Positions 39,052 through 52,160 of a stretch of DNA of 64,000 bases are shown here, one piece after another (the first letter of the stretch is position 1; every line of letters begins with the position of its first letter). The notes under the pieces are model-generated. The model was not told where the DNA came from, ran no database searches, and saw only the letters and a list, made by a program, of their open reading frames with translations. The position numbers and the translations under genes are program-made. Origin of the DNA: Aspidapion aeneum (taxonomy: Eukaryota > Arthropoda > Insecta > Coleoptera > Brentidae). The stretch covers positions 42,550,409-42,614,408 of the forward strand of contig OY755045.1 in assembly GCA_963576565.1 (NCBI GenBank), given 5' to 3'.

Positions 39052-40078
39052 TACAGTGTGTCCACGTAAGTTGGCGGCATATGGGAAACTTTTTTATTAT
39101 TAGTTTTACGAAAAAAAGTTATTCTTCATAAAAAGTTCTGCATGGTCCAAAACCTAAAATGCAACCATCAGATGTTAAATTTTTTCAGTCATATTACGAG
39201 GTTTGTCAAAAAATGTGATTTTTGCTCCAGAGTAAAGTACCTTTCTTTTTGACAATATCGAAAATTGTTATAAAGAAAAGATTTTTAGAATTAAAAATAG
39301 CTTTCAAATATTCAACATTGTTTATTTACATTAAAAAAATATTTTTTTCTACATTTTCTCTGCGATTATGTTGGAAATTTAAGTTTGCACATTAATGCAT
39401 TGCATTTATTAATTATAAATTTGATTAAACAATTATAAATAAACTTTTAAAAACAATTATCTTTTAATATTTATCGAACACTGATAACCTTTAAGTTGCT
39501 TAATCACTAGTTTGTAACAAACAAATACGTCTGTCAAACATAAAACTGTACAACACGGATCTCTAAAAATTTTGAAAAACACTGTTAGACTGCCTAAAAA
39601 AGTGTTTATACCGTGGCACTTTTTGAAATACGATTGTTGACGTTTCTTCGAATTTTCGATATTTAGACAGTTCGCTAAGCCTACTTTAATTATCAGTTTT
39701 AAAAAATGCCAGTGCATCCTAGATTAATTATGCATTAATGTGCAAACTTAAATTTCCAACGTAATCGCAGAGAAAATGTAGAAAAAAATATTTTTTTAAT
39801 GTAAATAAACAATGTTGAATATTTGAAAGCTATTTTTAATTCTAAAAATCTTTTCTTTATAACAATTTTCGATATTATCAAAAAGAAAGGTTCTTTACTC
39901 TGGAGCAAAAATCACATTTTTTGACAAACCTCGTAATAAGACTGAAAAAATTTAACATCTGATGGTTGCATTTTAGGTTCTGGACCATGCAGAACTTTTT
40001 ATGAAGAATAACTTTTTTTCGTAAAGCTAATAATAAAAAAGTTTCCAATATGCCGCCAACTTACGTGGACACACTGTA
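39052..40078. mobile_element. 1.03-kb element with 349-bp TIRs
   Basis: TA-flanked; arms 39052-39400 and 39730-40078 are inverted copies of identical length with few mismatches. Ends CAGTGTGTCCACGTAAGTTG. The 329-bp centre contains an 86-codon minus-strand ORF without recognisable domain. Confidence 0.93.
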
Positions 40079-40348
40079 TATGTCAGCATTCCATTTTGAC
40101 TTTAAGAAATCCGTGCAGACAGACTTTTAGGACTCGCCTAACTGTAACGTTAATAAACTATCAGATCATGTTGAACTAACCTCAATTTTTTTTTAAACTG
40201 TAAGAAAATCATTTTAGAAGAAAAATAATTTTAAACTTGCCAAAACGTTTATAAAAATTATCGTAATTGTTCAGAAATATAAATTTGGAACACGATTTAA
40301 GTTTTGGTTAGTCGCAAATGTCAATAATAACCATAAAAGCTCATATTA

Positions 40349-40690
40349 AAACTGTTTGGTTTTCACTATGTCCAACGTCGATCACAATGTTACGAATGAT
40401 CCCCGTCTGGAACACGTCCTGACAATCAGGAACAAGTGATCCATGCCAATCCACGACCGGTTTCGACCTTTTGGGCCATCCTCAGGTGAATGTAGGCGAT
40501 AGCTCCGTGTAGAGCATAAGTTGTGTGAAACCAACAGAAACAACTACTCTCTCTGATGGTTTGATGCTTTCGTTGGGAACTTGTTAAAACTGTTTGGTTT
40601 TCACTACCTCCAACGTCGATCACAAGGATACGAATGATCCCCGTCTGGAACACGTCCTGACAATCAGGAACAAGTGATCCATGTCAATCA
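40349..40690. repeat. Tandem direct repeat, ~99 bp twice
   Basis: AAACTGTTTGGTTTTCACTA...GTGATCCATG occurs at 40349-40447 and 40585-40683. Between them is a block (GATGGCCCAAAAGGTC-complement; GAATGTAGGCGATAGCTCCG) shared with 59215-59560. Confidence 0.85.
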
Positions 40691-41352
40691 TTACACGTGG
40701 TTACGCCTATTTTCAGGATAGCCTGACGCACAGCCAATACCTATCCTCTATGCGCCCCGGTAAAGTAGAGGGACGAAATTTATGACGACGATTGTTTCCC
40801 CTAGCGCGGCGACAGTTCGTAAAGAAAATCGATCGAGTATAGTTGTACCTGTAATATTGGATCTTTAGACCTTTTTTTTCTTTGGCCTATGTTATTGTAT
40901 GATAACCACCTGATATCAAAAAGGTATTTTAAAAATTATGAAATGTACTATACCTGGCAATATTTAATCAAAACCGGCAATCGTACATAATCTGTACAAG
41001 CTTTATCCTTATAGTAGGTCAGTATAGGATATGTAAAAAGTGTTTCCTAATAAAAAACGAATTTTGCCTTTGACATTCATTCCAGAGACAGCCTTGCGAT
41101 ATCCATGAACCAAATTCGTGATTAAGAATATATTATGCTATGTCTACATGTCTAACGTAATGAGAATTCTGCTGGAAAATAGCCAGAAATAGAGTTGCTC
41201 GTACTGAAAAGTAGAGTCAGATAATCTGGCACCTGACCCGTTGATTTTGTGCCGGTCTGGTGGCCAAATGATTGGGAAACCCCACAGAGTTAATAGTTGT
41301 CCTTAAGAAAATAAAAAAACTAGGTATGACATATTTGATAATGTTAAGATAC

Positions 41353-42200
41353 TAGGTGATTAAAAAAGCTTTCGATAGCATTGAGCAGTGGGCAGTGAAA
41401 GCATCTTTAATTATTAGCAGAATAAATCACAGATACACAGACTTAATAGGCAATACCTATATATAGCGAAGCAACAATCTCAATCAAAATCCACGAAGGA
41501 ACCAAGCCAATCCGCCGAAGGGGTGTCAGCTAGGGTGATACAACTACACTAAAACGAAAATCATAACAAACCCACACACACACACAGAATAAACCAAGAA
41601 CAAGTAGATTAGTGGTACAGATAGATAGACAAATTATTATTAAACTGAAAAAAGAAAACCACACGGCTAAAATCAAGACACGAGTAAGATTTGCCTGAGC
41701 ATCATTTGGTAAATTAAACTACATACTAAAAAAATATCCTCAGTACCTCAAAACAGAAGTATGTAACCAATTTATCCTTCCTGTTCTCGCATATGGATCC
41801 CAGACCTGGACACAAAATCAAACATGAATAAGGTAACAACAGCCCCAAGATCAATGGAAAGACAAGGGGGACATGTAAAGCTAACAGATAGAAAACGGAA
41901 TGAATGGATAAGAAATAGAATAAAAGTAATGGATGTCAGAGGAGAGGTAGCAAAATTAAAATGGAGATTTGCCGGTTATAATATCAGACATAAAGGTAAT
42001 CGATGGAACAAATATATCGTAAACTGGAGACCTTGGGAAAATAAAAGAAGTACGGGAAGATTCCAAATGAGAAGGGCGGGACGATTTGAAGAAATATGCG
42101 GGGACTAGATGGATGAACACGGCGACAGTCAGAGAAGAATGGAACATATTGGAGAAGGCCTCTGTCCAAAGATGGATCGAAGAAGGCTAAATAGAATAGA
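41353..42200 (+). pseudogene. RTE-like LINE fossil (RT middle and C-terminal end)
   Basis: Reads KKAFDSIEQWAVKASLIISR, KIHEGTKPI-RRGVS, then YLKTEVCNQFILPVLAYGSQ, TWTQNQT, MERQGGHVKLTDRKRNEWIR, KLKWRFAGYNIRHKGNRWNK, YIVNWRPWENKRSTGRFQMR and WNILEKASVQRWIEEG. The order and motifs are those of RTE/BovB-type ORF2. The FADD section is missing and frames shift. Confidence 0.88.
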
Positions 42201-42639
42201 TAGACTCGCTAAACAAGGAACAAGACGAGACGAGGAACAAGAATTTCCGATATTTGTGTTAATAACTTGGGTTTCTCCAACTCACTATGTGGGCACTGGA
42301 CATAGCGGGAGGGTATTCCAGAATTCCAAGGTCGAAGCTCCGCCCTCCGAACCTTGCAACCAACTATATTAACTATTTTGAAATTTACTGTTCTGGTAGG
42401 TATATCCAGGGGAGGTAAATAAAAACTATACTCTTTTGCTATCAGCTGATCTTTCCCGCGGCACTATTCTTGAAATTCTTATAAATCTAAGGATTGATCT
42501 ATGCATGTTATGCCACTTCTATGGCTTTTCGTTTCTCATTTTTTATGGAATTTATTTGTTTTTATTTCTCTCACCAACAACCAATAGAACACCTTACGAG
42601 GGTTTTACAGCTGGAATACAACAGTAATTAACTTTTAAA

Positions 42640-43500
42640 GACTTTATTGTTTTTCGAAGTATTCTCCACGAAAATTAATGCAGTTTTGCTTGCGCTCAAA
42701 CCAGTTGTCAAAGCTGTAATTCCACTCGTTTGTTGATACTGTCAAAATTGCATTCTTAAAGACGTCGACTGCTTCCTCTGGAGACTTTGACCACGCAGTC
42801 CATTCTTGATTTTCGGAAAAGTATGGAAATCGTTGGGACTTAGGTCGGGACTGTATTCAATGATTTTTTGTGCTTTGTGCGAACTTGCATTGTCTTGGTG
42901 GAGGATGACTCGTTCTTAGAAGCTCAGCGATGACTTTTGGCTAACAAATGGCGATATACCAATCGGCAGTAACAGTCCTTTGATCTTCCAGAGGAATTGT
43001 TGCTACATGACCTGCTTTTAAGACAAGCGACTATTTTTTTGGATACTCTTCGAGAACGGATGACTTTTACTGACAATGCTGTACACGTTTTTCGAGTTTC
43101 CTGCCTCTAAGCGGTCTAGAGTTTTCGGACACCAGGATGCGGTATCCAGCGGTAAACTACTTTTCATACCGCTAATTCTTCATGCAAATTTTTTTGAATT
43201 GAGGTCTTTGTAATCTCCAATGAAGCCTCAATCTCGCGATATGTCAGATAACGATCTTCCGTGATGAGCATGCGCACACCATCGATGTTTTCCTGGGTGA
43301 TAGCCGATTTTGATGCACCTGGCCTTGGACCGTCGCTAAGGCTAATCCGTCTATGCTTGTATTCTCTTATTACCGAAAACAGAAATCAACTCGGCCAGGC
43401 ATTCTTATTGAGCCTCGATGACGGATCTGATACCTTCGTCATAAAAGTCATAAAAATTATAGCCCGAAAATGTTAATTCCATTTTTCGACTGATTTGTTA
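42640..43500 (-). pseudogene. mariner-like transposase fossil
   Basis: Minus strand, with frameshifts: ECLAELISVFGN, RISLSDGPRPGASKSAITQE, NIDGVRMLITEDRYLTYREI, EASLEITKTSIQKNLHEEL, then catalytic-domain pieces (SLVLKAGHVATIPLEDQRTV; RTSHPPPRQCKFAQ for the 'HDNA--H' region), ending SFDNWFERKQNCINFRGEYF-EKQ-stop. Part of the catalytic core is missing. Typical degraded mariner. Confidence 0.85.
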
Positions 43501-44061
43501 ACCTTAAAAATTCACTGTAGCTACAAAACTATATGTATAGCACTGACGTTTTGAATTTGGGTTAGGTCAAGATTGAGGTTAAATCCTAATAACGACATTC
43601 GATCAGTGTCGCCCTGTGTGTTCCTATATGCAAAATATAAAAGACAGCCCTTGTAAATGGGAGAGGAATTAACTGGGTCAGGTTTGCGTATTCGAGGAAA
43701 GGGAGGAGGCACTAAATACATTGTTTACCGGGATGCGTCAAATGAGCTGAATTTGAGATATGTTAAAGAACCATTGATATATGAAAAAATATGACCTTTT
43801 GTAGTTTTTTTGTAATAACTTATCGTCAAATAAAAATGAAAAACTGATATTAGTCTTATTTTATTGACAAAAGAGTCTATTTAGGAATTTTATCAATTTT
43901 TGACATATAGTTTGCATCACATACCTACAGAGTGGCTCAAAATAATTAAGAAAAAAAATACAGGAAAAATACCTGAATATAAAGAAAGGAAACTAAAAAT
44001 GTATGGTTAAAATTAACTTTACTTGCTTTCATCTGAGTCGTTTTAACTATAAGGCTGTCTA

Positions 44062-46680
44062 ACAAAACATATGATCAAATCCAAGATGTCTTCCATAGGA
44101 CAAGCAAACCGATTTCCCATAAGCCGTAATGTTAACAAAAACGTAAATTTTACAAATACGACAAGAGCTTTAGTCTCAAAAATTAATCAGTTTTAAGAAT
44201 AGATCCTTTGTGCATATGGGAAAAATGCGTTTTAAAAATATTAAACTAAAGCGAGAAAATCTGAAATAAAAGGGACCATGTTTTCTTCAAAAAAGTCCTG
44301 TTTTTGTTTATTTTGTTTTTTTTTAAACTTTTTTTCTAGTTTTTTAACTTATTTTGAATTATTACATGGGCGCACCAAGGGGGCTAGGGGCCCGGACCCC
44401 CCAAACCACATATTTTTTTAGATATTTTCCATATATTTCATGAATAAACAGAAAAAATAGCATAAAGTACATCATGAGACCTCTGGGGCCCCCAAAGGTA
44501 TCGGGCCCCCAAAGGTTTTTGAAGTTTTTTGACCAATGAATCAATGAACTATCAGCCCAAGGTAGGGGAAAGTAGTTCTATTCAAAGAGCTCACTTCAAG
44601 GCTCACTTAACAGAGACGAAATTGAAATAGACTAAACTTTTCTCATTGGGCACAATAGATCCATTTGTGGTCGCAGTGCATGGAGGTCCAGTAGGGCCTG
44701 CCACCACTTTCGAATACATACATACATACATACTTTTCTCATCAGATTCAGGTTTTCTATTAGGATCTTTTGTTGTACTTGACTAAACCTTTTATAGCGT
44801 TAAACTGTGAAAAATATTTCACTATGATTTTTAGGTTTAGACAAAGTTTAATTGTTTTAACCCTCCAGTAGTAACATGAAAAAGAGGCACAACTTATAGG
44901 TAGGTCAGTCCAACAGATCAATATGCACATATAAGTTCCAACCGAGGTTGGTCAAGCAAACTTCTAATAAGTACTTTACAAAATATGTTTATTTAAAAAA
45001 ATATAAGTAAACATTATATAAAAAAAAACTTGCAAAATTAAAATACAGTTTTTTCTTGTCATTGGCCTCAGACACCGTACATCACTATATGCTTTTCCAT
45101 GAACTATAATACATAGGGCTTAAGTACGGTCAAACCTAAGGTTCATCAGCTCACAACAGTAAGTACTGTTCGAATTTTACAACAGTACAATATTCGCTGT
45201 TGTATTACTACTGTTACTATTACTTTTATTACTGTTTTTTTGTAACAATATTTGCCCAATTATGTATCTAAAAGTTTATGCAAATAAACATATACTCTAC
45301 TCTACAATTGGGCGTAACAGCATATGACCCATTAGGAGTATTAGAACCCAAGTTTTTTTGAGAGAAATTGAAAAAAATATCTGAGAGAACTTATTTGTTT
45401 TTCTTGTGGTCATCAAAGTCAACAAAGATTACTTTTTTATCCATCTATTATTAATGATGCCATAAAAAAATTTTTTTGGTAATAAGCTCAGAACAGTACC
45501 GGAGAAATTTCACAACAGGACTTGTAGTAGGTCCAGTCAGATACTATACAAATTTTACGGTGTACAAGTTTTAGGTGTCAAAAAGCATGGAAATAAAGGA
45601 AAATTTGCACCAAAATAGTTTAAGATAAAAAGAGGTTTGAGTTAGGGGACTGTCAAACTTACCAGTTTATTCTAAACTGTTTTGAGGTCTGTAAAATAAA
45701 TATTTATTAAAGAAAAAGAAACTTTGATGATACAGGACTTCACTCGACACTATACAGGACGCTACACTACCAAAAGTTTATTTAAGGTTCTGTAGGATGG
45801 TGTACAAATTTGGTTCAGCTCATTATTCACACTTTAACCTCATATTGTTTTCCTTTTCTTTCTTCTCTGGACCCTTTTTTCAACCATCATTTTTAAAATT
45901 TTTCAACCGTTTTGAAACAATAATCCATTCAGAAGAGACCCAGTCATGATCATTGCTGTATTCTAGTTTTGAAAGTTGCTTGCCTAGAATAGTAAAAAAA
46001 TCATAGTGAAATATTTCTTACAGTTTAACACAATTCTATGTTACACTTCTGCAAAAGGTCCACTCAGGCACAAAAAAAGATCCCAATAGAAAATGTTGCC
46101 AAAATGGCAGTTACACATTTATCCAAAACAAACCTGACAAAAAACTTTCAAATATTTCAATTTATCCTCTGTTAAGTCAGGTAATAGAGCACTTATCCAC
46201 TTTCTTTTCCCTTCTTTGAGCTGATACCTAGTTCATTTAAATCAAGATGATTTTTTAAGGTCAAAATACTTGGCATTCCATCAAAACTAACATTATCAAG
46301 CTCTCCCCAGCTGCCACAATTCATAACAGCACAGAAACTAATAGTAATGATTCAAACTGAGTAAAAAACTGGAAAAAAAGTAAAAAAAAACCGAAGTAAA
46401 TAAAAACATAACCTGACTTTTGAACAAAACATGGTCCCTTTTATTTGAGATTTACTGGCTTCAATTGATTTTTTTAAAGAAAAACGCATTTTTCCCATGT
46501 GTACAAAGGTTCAATACTTAAAACAGCATCTTTGTTGTAAATTAAATGGTTTCACTTTTTTTAAAAATTACGTTTTTGTTAACATTGCGGCTTATGGGAA
46601 AACGCTTTGTTTGTCCTATGGCGACCATCTTGGCTCGAAAAACAGCTGATCGTGACAGTTCGTTAGACAAGCTAATTCTA
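44062..46680. mobile_element. 2.6-kb long-TIR element inside the foldback's first unit
   Basis: Ends GCTGTCTAACAAAAC and GTTCGTTAGACAAGC. Arms match for several hundred bases with gaps: GGGACCATGTTTTCTTC (44275) versus 46430, and AAATATTTCACTATGATTTT (44810) versus 46003. The interrupted unit resumes with TCTAGAGTGATGTTTGCGTA, as in the uninterrupted copy near 51720. Interior non-coding; carries (CATA)n near 44705 and a MITE fragment at 44365. Confidence 0.75.
44365..44530. mobile_element. Fragment of the CAGTGGCGTA hAT-MITE subfamily
   Basis: TTTTTTTAGATATTTTCCATA and TTTCATGAATAAACAG match the interiors of the copies at 26793 and 29204, flanked by G- and C-runs. Only the left end (CATGGGCGCACC) is discernible. 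Confidence 0.6.
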
Positions 46681-46730
46681 GAGTGATGTTTGCGTAATAG
46701 GTTATGTCATAATCTCACAGGGTATTTCAA

Positions 46731-49700
46731 ACGCTGACTGTGACGTAGCACGGCACCCCGACACAAAATAGAATTCTCGAACGTACTACCATCTAATCTA
46801 ATCGTGTCATTCACTGAAGTTACACATTATTATCCGATTATTTACCATCTTTTTTTAAATTAATGTATTAGTAAGGGCACCTAATACTCTTAAACAATCA
46901 TGATATCAATAAATAAACAGTGGTCTACTCGTTTTATTTACTAAACTCACACATTGTCATCCAGCTACGAGGGACGAGCGCACCCATTCAAAAACAGTCT
47001 TGGTATTAGTTTGCAAAGAGAAGTATTTATAAGATCTCATTTTGACAATCAATGTCAATCGACGTTCTTCCATCCGCACACAGTGGGCTTGCGGACCTGA
47101 TTTTTCGTCAAAAAGGGTTAAATTAAATAGATACTGAAACTTCTGAACATCTTTACTAAAAAAGAGTAGACAGATGTCATGTTTCCTTTCAACGGAACGC
47201 GTTAAAGTACCATATTTGCATGGCGATTTGACCCAGATTTAAAGCGATTTTGCGACAATATTTTATGTTGTATAAAATTCTCATAAAATTAATCTTGTAG
47301 AGGGAGGTAAGTAGATTTTATTCCTGCATATTTTGATTTCAATTTTGATGTATAGACAGGTATGGTAATGGTTTTTGCTTGGGATTTCTGAAATTCTATA
47401 AAAATATAGATTTCTTATAAATGTTGGATAAAAATTTTGTTTCAGTCATTAACCGTTTTCTTGAAATTTTTATTTTCTTAAAGAGTACATATCTTTCAAA
47501 AATTATATTTTAAAATCTGCTGCCACAAGTTGCCCGTGTGAAAGATATTATTAATTTACTAAAAAGGGCCTTCTTCGAGAAAAAGTTATATATAGCCAGT
47601 CTTAACAAAAGTGCTTGTTTATTATTTTTAAAACACTTTAGGCTAACTTAAACAAATAAAAAAATATATATATATTAATAAAAAATACAAATAATGTAAA
47701 GAATATTCAAAAAATAAAAAGTTAAAAATGAAAAAAATTTAAATGTTCAAAAATCAAATAAAAAGGTCACAACCAAAAAATCTCAAAAACCAAAAATAAT
47801 AGATGAAGTTAACTTTAACAAGTGGATTGTTTATGAAAAAAAAAAGTAAAAAAACTTTTAAGGTAAACGGTTCTATTTTAAATCATCAGCAGTTTATCGA
47901 ACCTGACTTTTAATAAACTAATATAAAAACGTAGACGCTTTAAAAATATTTATTTTGTTGGACTTAAAAGCAAATTTTTCTAGAAAAATCATTCTTAATT
48001 AATTATGCAGTCGTTAAACTTGCAGGTTCTTATCCTCTACAAAGTCAGGGTTACGTTCGTATTATTTTCTAGTTTTTGATACAGCCCTAGAATAATATTG
48101 TTTCACTGTTTTTAATATTTTAAATTTTTAGTTTGGTTTTTCGATTTATTATTATGGAAACTTTTCATCCTTTCCAATGCAGCTTTGTTACGCATTACAC
48201 GATGAGCTCAATTTAACCTTAAACAACCCTAAGTACCAAGTTTGACACAAATCGCTTTATAAATAGAATAGTCTATCCGATAAAGATTTTGAGACCGCCG
48301 CACCGTGGGCCAGAGTCTACGCAAAATGTTGAAAAACTAGAAAATTATAAACATAAGAAACAATAAATTATTTATATGTATAATAATCAAGTAGGATCTA
48401 AAGCACGCCAAAACACTTGATTCTCTGTCATTAGTTGTCATGGAGATAAGAATACTCGCTGCAAAGTCTGACAAGTTTGTTAGTCATATAATTTCGCTAT
48501 TATTTTGCCAAAAAAGTGCGGATAAAAATTGGTGTAGATTTAAAAATACAGGGTTTTTTAACAACTTTGTTATGGAAGAAGTTCTTGCTGGTAAGTTCGC
48601 TCTTTATTAACTTAACTAAGATCCCGTGTATCCTGGTTGATAGCCGAATACTTTCAATAAGAAAAGAAAGGTGTAGAATTTTTATAGAAAAATTATATTT
48701 TAAGTTTGCGTTGAAATATCTTAATGTTGTCGGTGAGGCGAGGGGTTCCAAATCTTTTTTATTTAAGCCGAGGTATTCTATTTTCGAAAAAAGTGATAAA
48801 TAGCTGCTAGTTTTGTCCTGTTTTTTTTTTAATTTTGTTGAAAGTAAGTAACCTACATCGCTTTGCTTAAAAATGTGTCATGGTGTTGTTTTGGCGTTTT
48901 TTAAAAACAAAATTTATAGTATTTTACAAAATTTATTTTCACACTTATAAAAGACAACTAAAATTAGTTTAAAATGTATATACGAGGGATTTTTAAAACT
49001 CGTGCGCAACGATTGCATTCTTTATAGCGCAGTTTTTGTCCGAGTTTACAATTTTTTATTCATTTTATCACTGCAAGCATTAATTGCCTTCTTCTGGGAG
49101 TTAAATATCAACTGTCAATTTAAATAACTTTAAATCACTTTCGTATCTGCCTGTTGATAATAGTACATAAATACAATTGTACAGGGTGATTTTTTATAAA
49201 CGTACCTCGTCATAACTTTTTTACTATTTGTCCTAGAGAGATGAAGCAAAAACTATGATAATTGGTAAATTATTGTCCATTTTTTTTATTTGAAAGATTT
49301 TTTGACAGCTATGAACACCCTGTATATTTTTCATTTTTGAACTTCTTAAGAAATTACCTTTCTAACAATATGACATACTTGGGGTTTTTGAGTGATTTAT
49401 TTATTTATTTATAAAATATTTTTATTTTGAGGGATAATTGATTTTTTGTTATAAAAGTACCTATTACAGAGATAAAATAATTTATGGATCGATAAATAAT
49501 TTTATATTTATTCGTAATTTTGTTTTTAACGAAAACAATATCACCTTTTCTGTCATTGGCTTCACGAACCAAACAGCAAAAAATTCAGTATATCGTACAA
49601 TCCGTGAAGGTAAATAAATATAAGAGGTATTTATATAAAAGTACACAAATATGCATTCTCAGGTATGTCGTAACATGTTTTCCATAATAACAATAAGAAA

Positions 49701-50413
49701 ATTAATTATCATCGTTTTTCAACATTTTGGAGGGATCCTGGCCCACTGTGCGCCGTGCTAGTTTTGTTTGTTTGAGTAAAAAATTATAATAAGCGACGTT
49801 AAATACAAATTTAATACATATCGGTTCATAAATGTAAACGTGCTCCATTTCGGATCCGCCATGATATTTTTTTTTAGGTTTGGCCAGAAATCTTAATTAT
49901 CAGCTTTATACACTCCAAAGTTCCAATTTTGATACATATCGGTTTATAAATAGAAAACTCTGCCATTTTGGATCTGCCATGTAATTTTTTTAAAGTTTGA
50001 GTTCATAATTATAATCAGCGATTTTAGACACGCCAAAGTTCTAAATTTGATACCTCTTGGTAAATCAGTTTTTTTAATTTAAGTCAAAAATAATATTTAG
50101 CGACTATTAACACTCCAAAGTTTTAAATTTTATACTTATTGGTTCATAAATAGGAAACTTCGCCGTTTTGGATCCGCATTTTAATTGATAATTACTTTTT
50201 TCTCATTTTAAAACAAAATATTGTTACAAAACCTATTTTTCTAATTATGGTCAAAAATTAGGTCCGGGAGCCCATTGTGCAGCTCTATGAGTTGGACAGC
50301 AATAAAAAAATTAGCTGTGCTTTAAAAAGAGATGCAAATGAGTATGTTCCAAAATTACAATTTATGTCGGGGTGCAGTTTTTTAGTGACGTCACGAGTCA
50401 GCGCCTAATTCCA
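46731..50413. mobile_element. 3.7-kb TIR element, second insertion in the foldback
   Basis: Ends GCTGACTGTGACGTAGCACG and the inverted GTGACGTCACGAGTCAGC. CACCCCGACA / TGTCGGGGTG lies inside each end. Further inverted pairs: AGTGGGCTTGCGGACCTGAT (47086) / near 50275, and GTGGGCCAGAGTC (48305) / near 49740. Sub-repeats at 49805-50200 resemble the ~120-bp unit of the 53.4-kb foldback (CATTTTGGATC-GCC). Short ORFs such as 48516-48800 have no recognisable domain. Confidence 0.6.
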
Positions 50414-52160
50414 CCACTGACATGTTTACTAATTGTGTACGGAATAGTGTGTTTACCGGGATGCGTCAAATGAGGTGAATTTAAGATATGTTAGAGCCCA
50501 AACCGTCCGGATACATTGGGTTTTTGTAGTTTTTTGCTATAAGTTCTTGTCAAAGAGAAATAAAAAAAACAATATTAATTTTATTTTGTTGCTCAAATTA
50601 TGAATAATAGAAATACAGGAATAATAATAAAATTAAACACTTTTTGAATTCGCATGACATGTGTACTAATTGCCTATGGAATAGTGTCTTTATTGGGATG
50701 CGTCAGATGCGGTGAATTTGAGATATGTTAAAGCCTAAACCGTCCTAATATTTGTTTCAAGAAAAAGTGGGTGGTGATCTGTTTTGTTTTCGAGTTATAC
50801 TGATTTAAATGCTGGAATATGGGAAATGTGGAACGTGGGGACGAAAAGGGGTCTACTCACCACTTTCCGGGGGTTTTTTGCCAAAATTTTTTGCATCAGA
50901 AAGACTGTGAACAAACTTAACTGAAAAAACTTTAAATATCAACTTTTTATACCTATAAGGCGATAGAAGTTGTAGCAAAAATCCATCCATAAGAGTACAG
51001 CTCAAAAACGAAATGATAAACCCCCCCCCCCCTATTTTTTTAAGCAAGTTTCAGAATGGCTCGGACTCTAACATATCTCAAATCCACCTCAACTGACGCG
51101 TCCCGGTAAACACACTATTCCGCTAGACAGTTACTACACCTATCATTTGTTTAATTCAAAAAAATGTTTGATTTTCCCTGTAAGTTTACTATATAAACCA
51201 TTATGTATGTTGGTGTTACTTTATAATAGTTACTACGACTCACATTGAAGCAAATGAATTTATTTTGACTATGCATTTTTAATTTCATCCCTTTAGGTAT
51301 ATTTAACAAATCCGAGTTATTATTCCTGTATTTCCATTATTCATATTTTGAGCCACTCTGTAGATATGTGACGAAAAGTATAAAAAAATTAAGAATATAC
51401 TTAAAAACACTTTTTTTTTCAACTAAATAAAATTAATATTGGTTTCTTTTTTCTATTTGACGAGAAGTTATAGCAAAAAAACTTCTCTATATTCCAGTGG
51501 CGCGGATTTAAATAATTATACCTCTAAAACGAAACTGATGACCCCAAATTTCTTGGAGACAAGTATTCGGATGGCTTGAGCCCTAACATATCATACATTC
51601 ACCTCATTTAACGCATCCCGATAAACACACTATTCCGTAGACAATTAGTAAACATGTCATGCATTGAATTAATTTTTTTTTAAATACCCTGTAAGCTTAT
51701 CACATAACCAATTATGCAAACATCACTCTAGAATAGTTAAAACGACTCACATGAAAGCAAGTGAAGTTAATTTTGACTATGCATTTTTAGTTTCTTTTCT
51801 TTATATTTAATAAATCTCAGGTATTTTTCCTGTATTTTTTTAAATTATTTTGAGCCACTCTGTAGGTATGTGACGCAAACTATATGTCAAAAATTGATAA
51901 AGTTCCTAAAAGGACTCTTTTGTCAATAAAATAATATCAGTTTTTTCTTTTTATTTGGTGATGAGTTATTACAAAAAAACTCAAAAGGTCATATTTTTCC
52001 ATATTTCAGTGGCGCGCATTTAAATAAGTATAGCTTGAAAACGAATCCTATGACCCCCCCCCCCAATTTTTTTTGGTAAAAATATCAGGAAGGTTTGGCC
52101 TTCAACATATCTCAAATTCAGCTCATCTGACGCATCCCGGTAAACAATGTATTTTTAGTG

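Larger units (their letters stand above)
43710..52160. mobile_element. Foldback-like element of inverted tandem units, split by two insertions
   Basis: Outer ends CACTAAATACATTGTTTACC (43710) and GGTAAACAATGTATTTTTAG (to 52160) are inverted. A unit starting GGAATAGTGTGTTTACCGGG, then ATGCGTCAAATGAGGTGAAT, occurs forward at 43725, 50446 and 50676, and inverted ending at ~51115, ~51630 and 52147. The first unit is interrupted by elements at ~44062-46680 and ~46731-50413; removing them leaves ~2.1 kb. No transposase recognised. Confidence 0.75.

Noticed and set aside
48500..48803. Overlapping 83- and 95-codon ORFs on opposite strands
   Set aside because: No recognisable domain, low-complexity composition, and they lie inside a non-coding TIR element.
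43710..52160. Possible Maverick/Polinton element because of long TIRs and size
   Set aside because: No polymerase, integrase or capsid-like coding was seen, and the length is explained by two secondary insertions.
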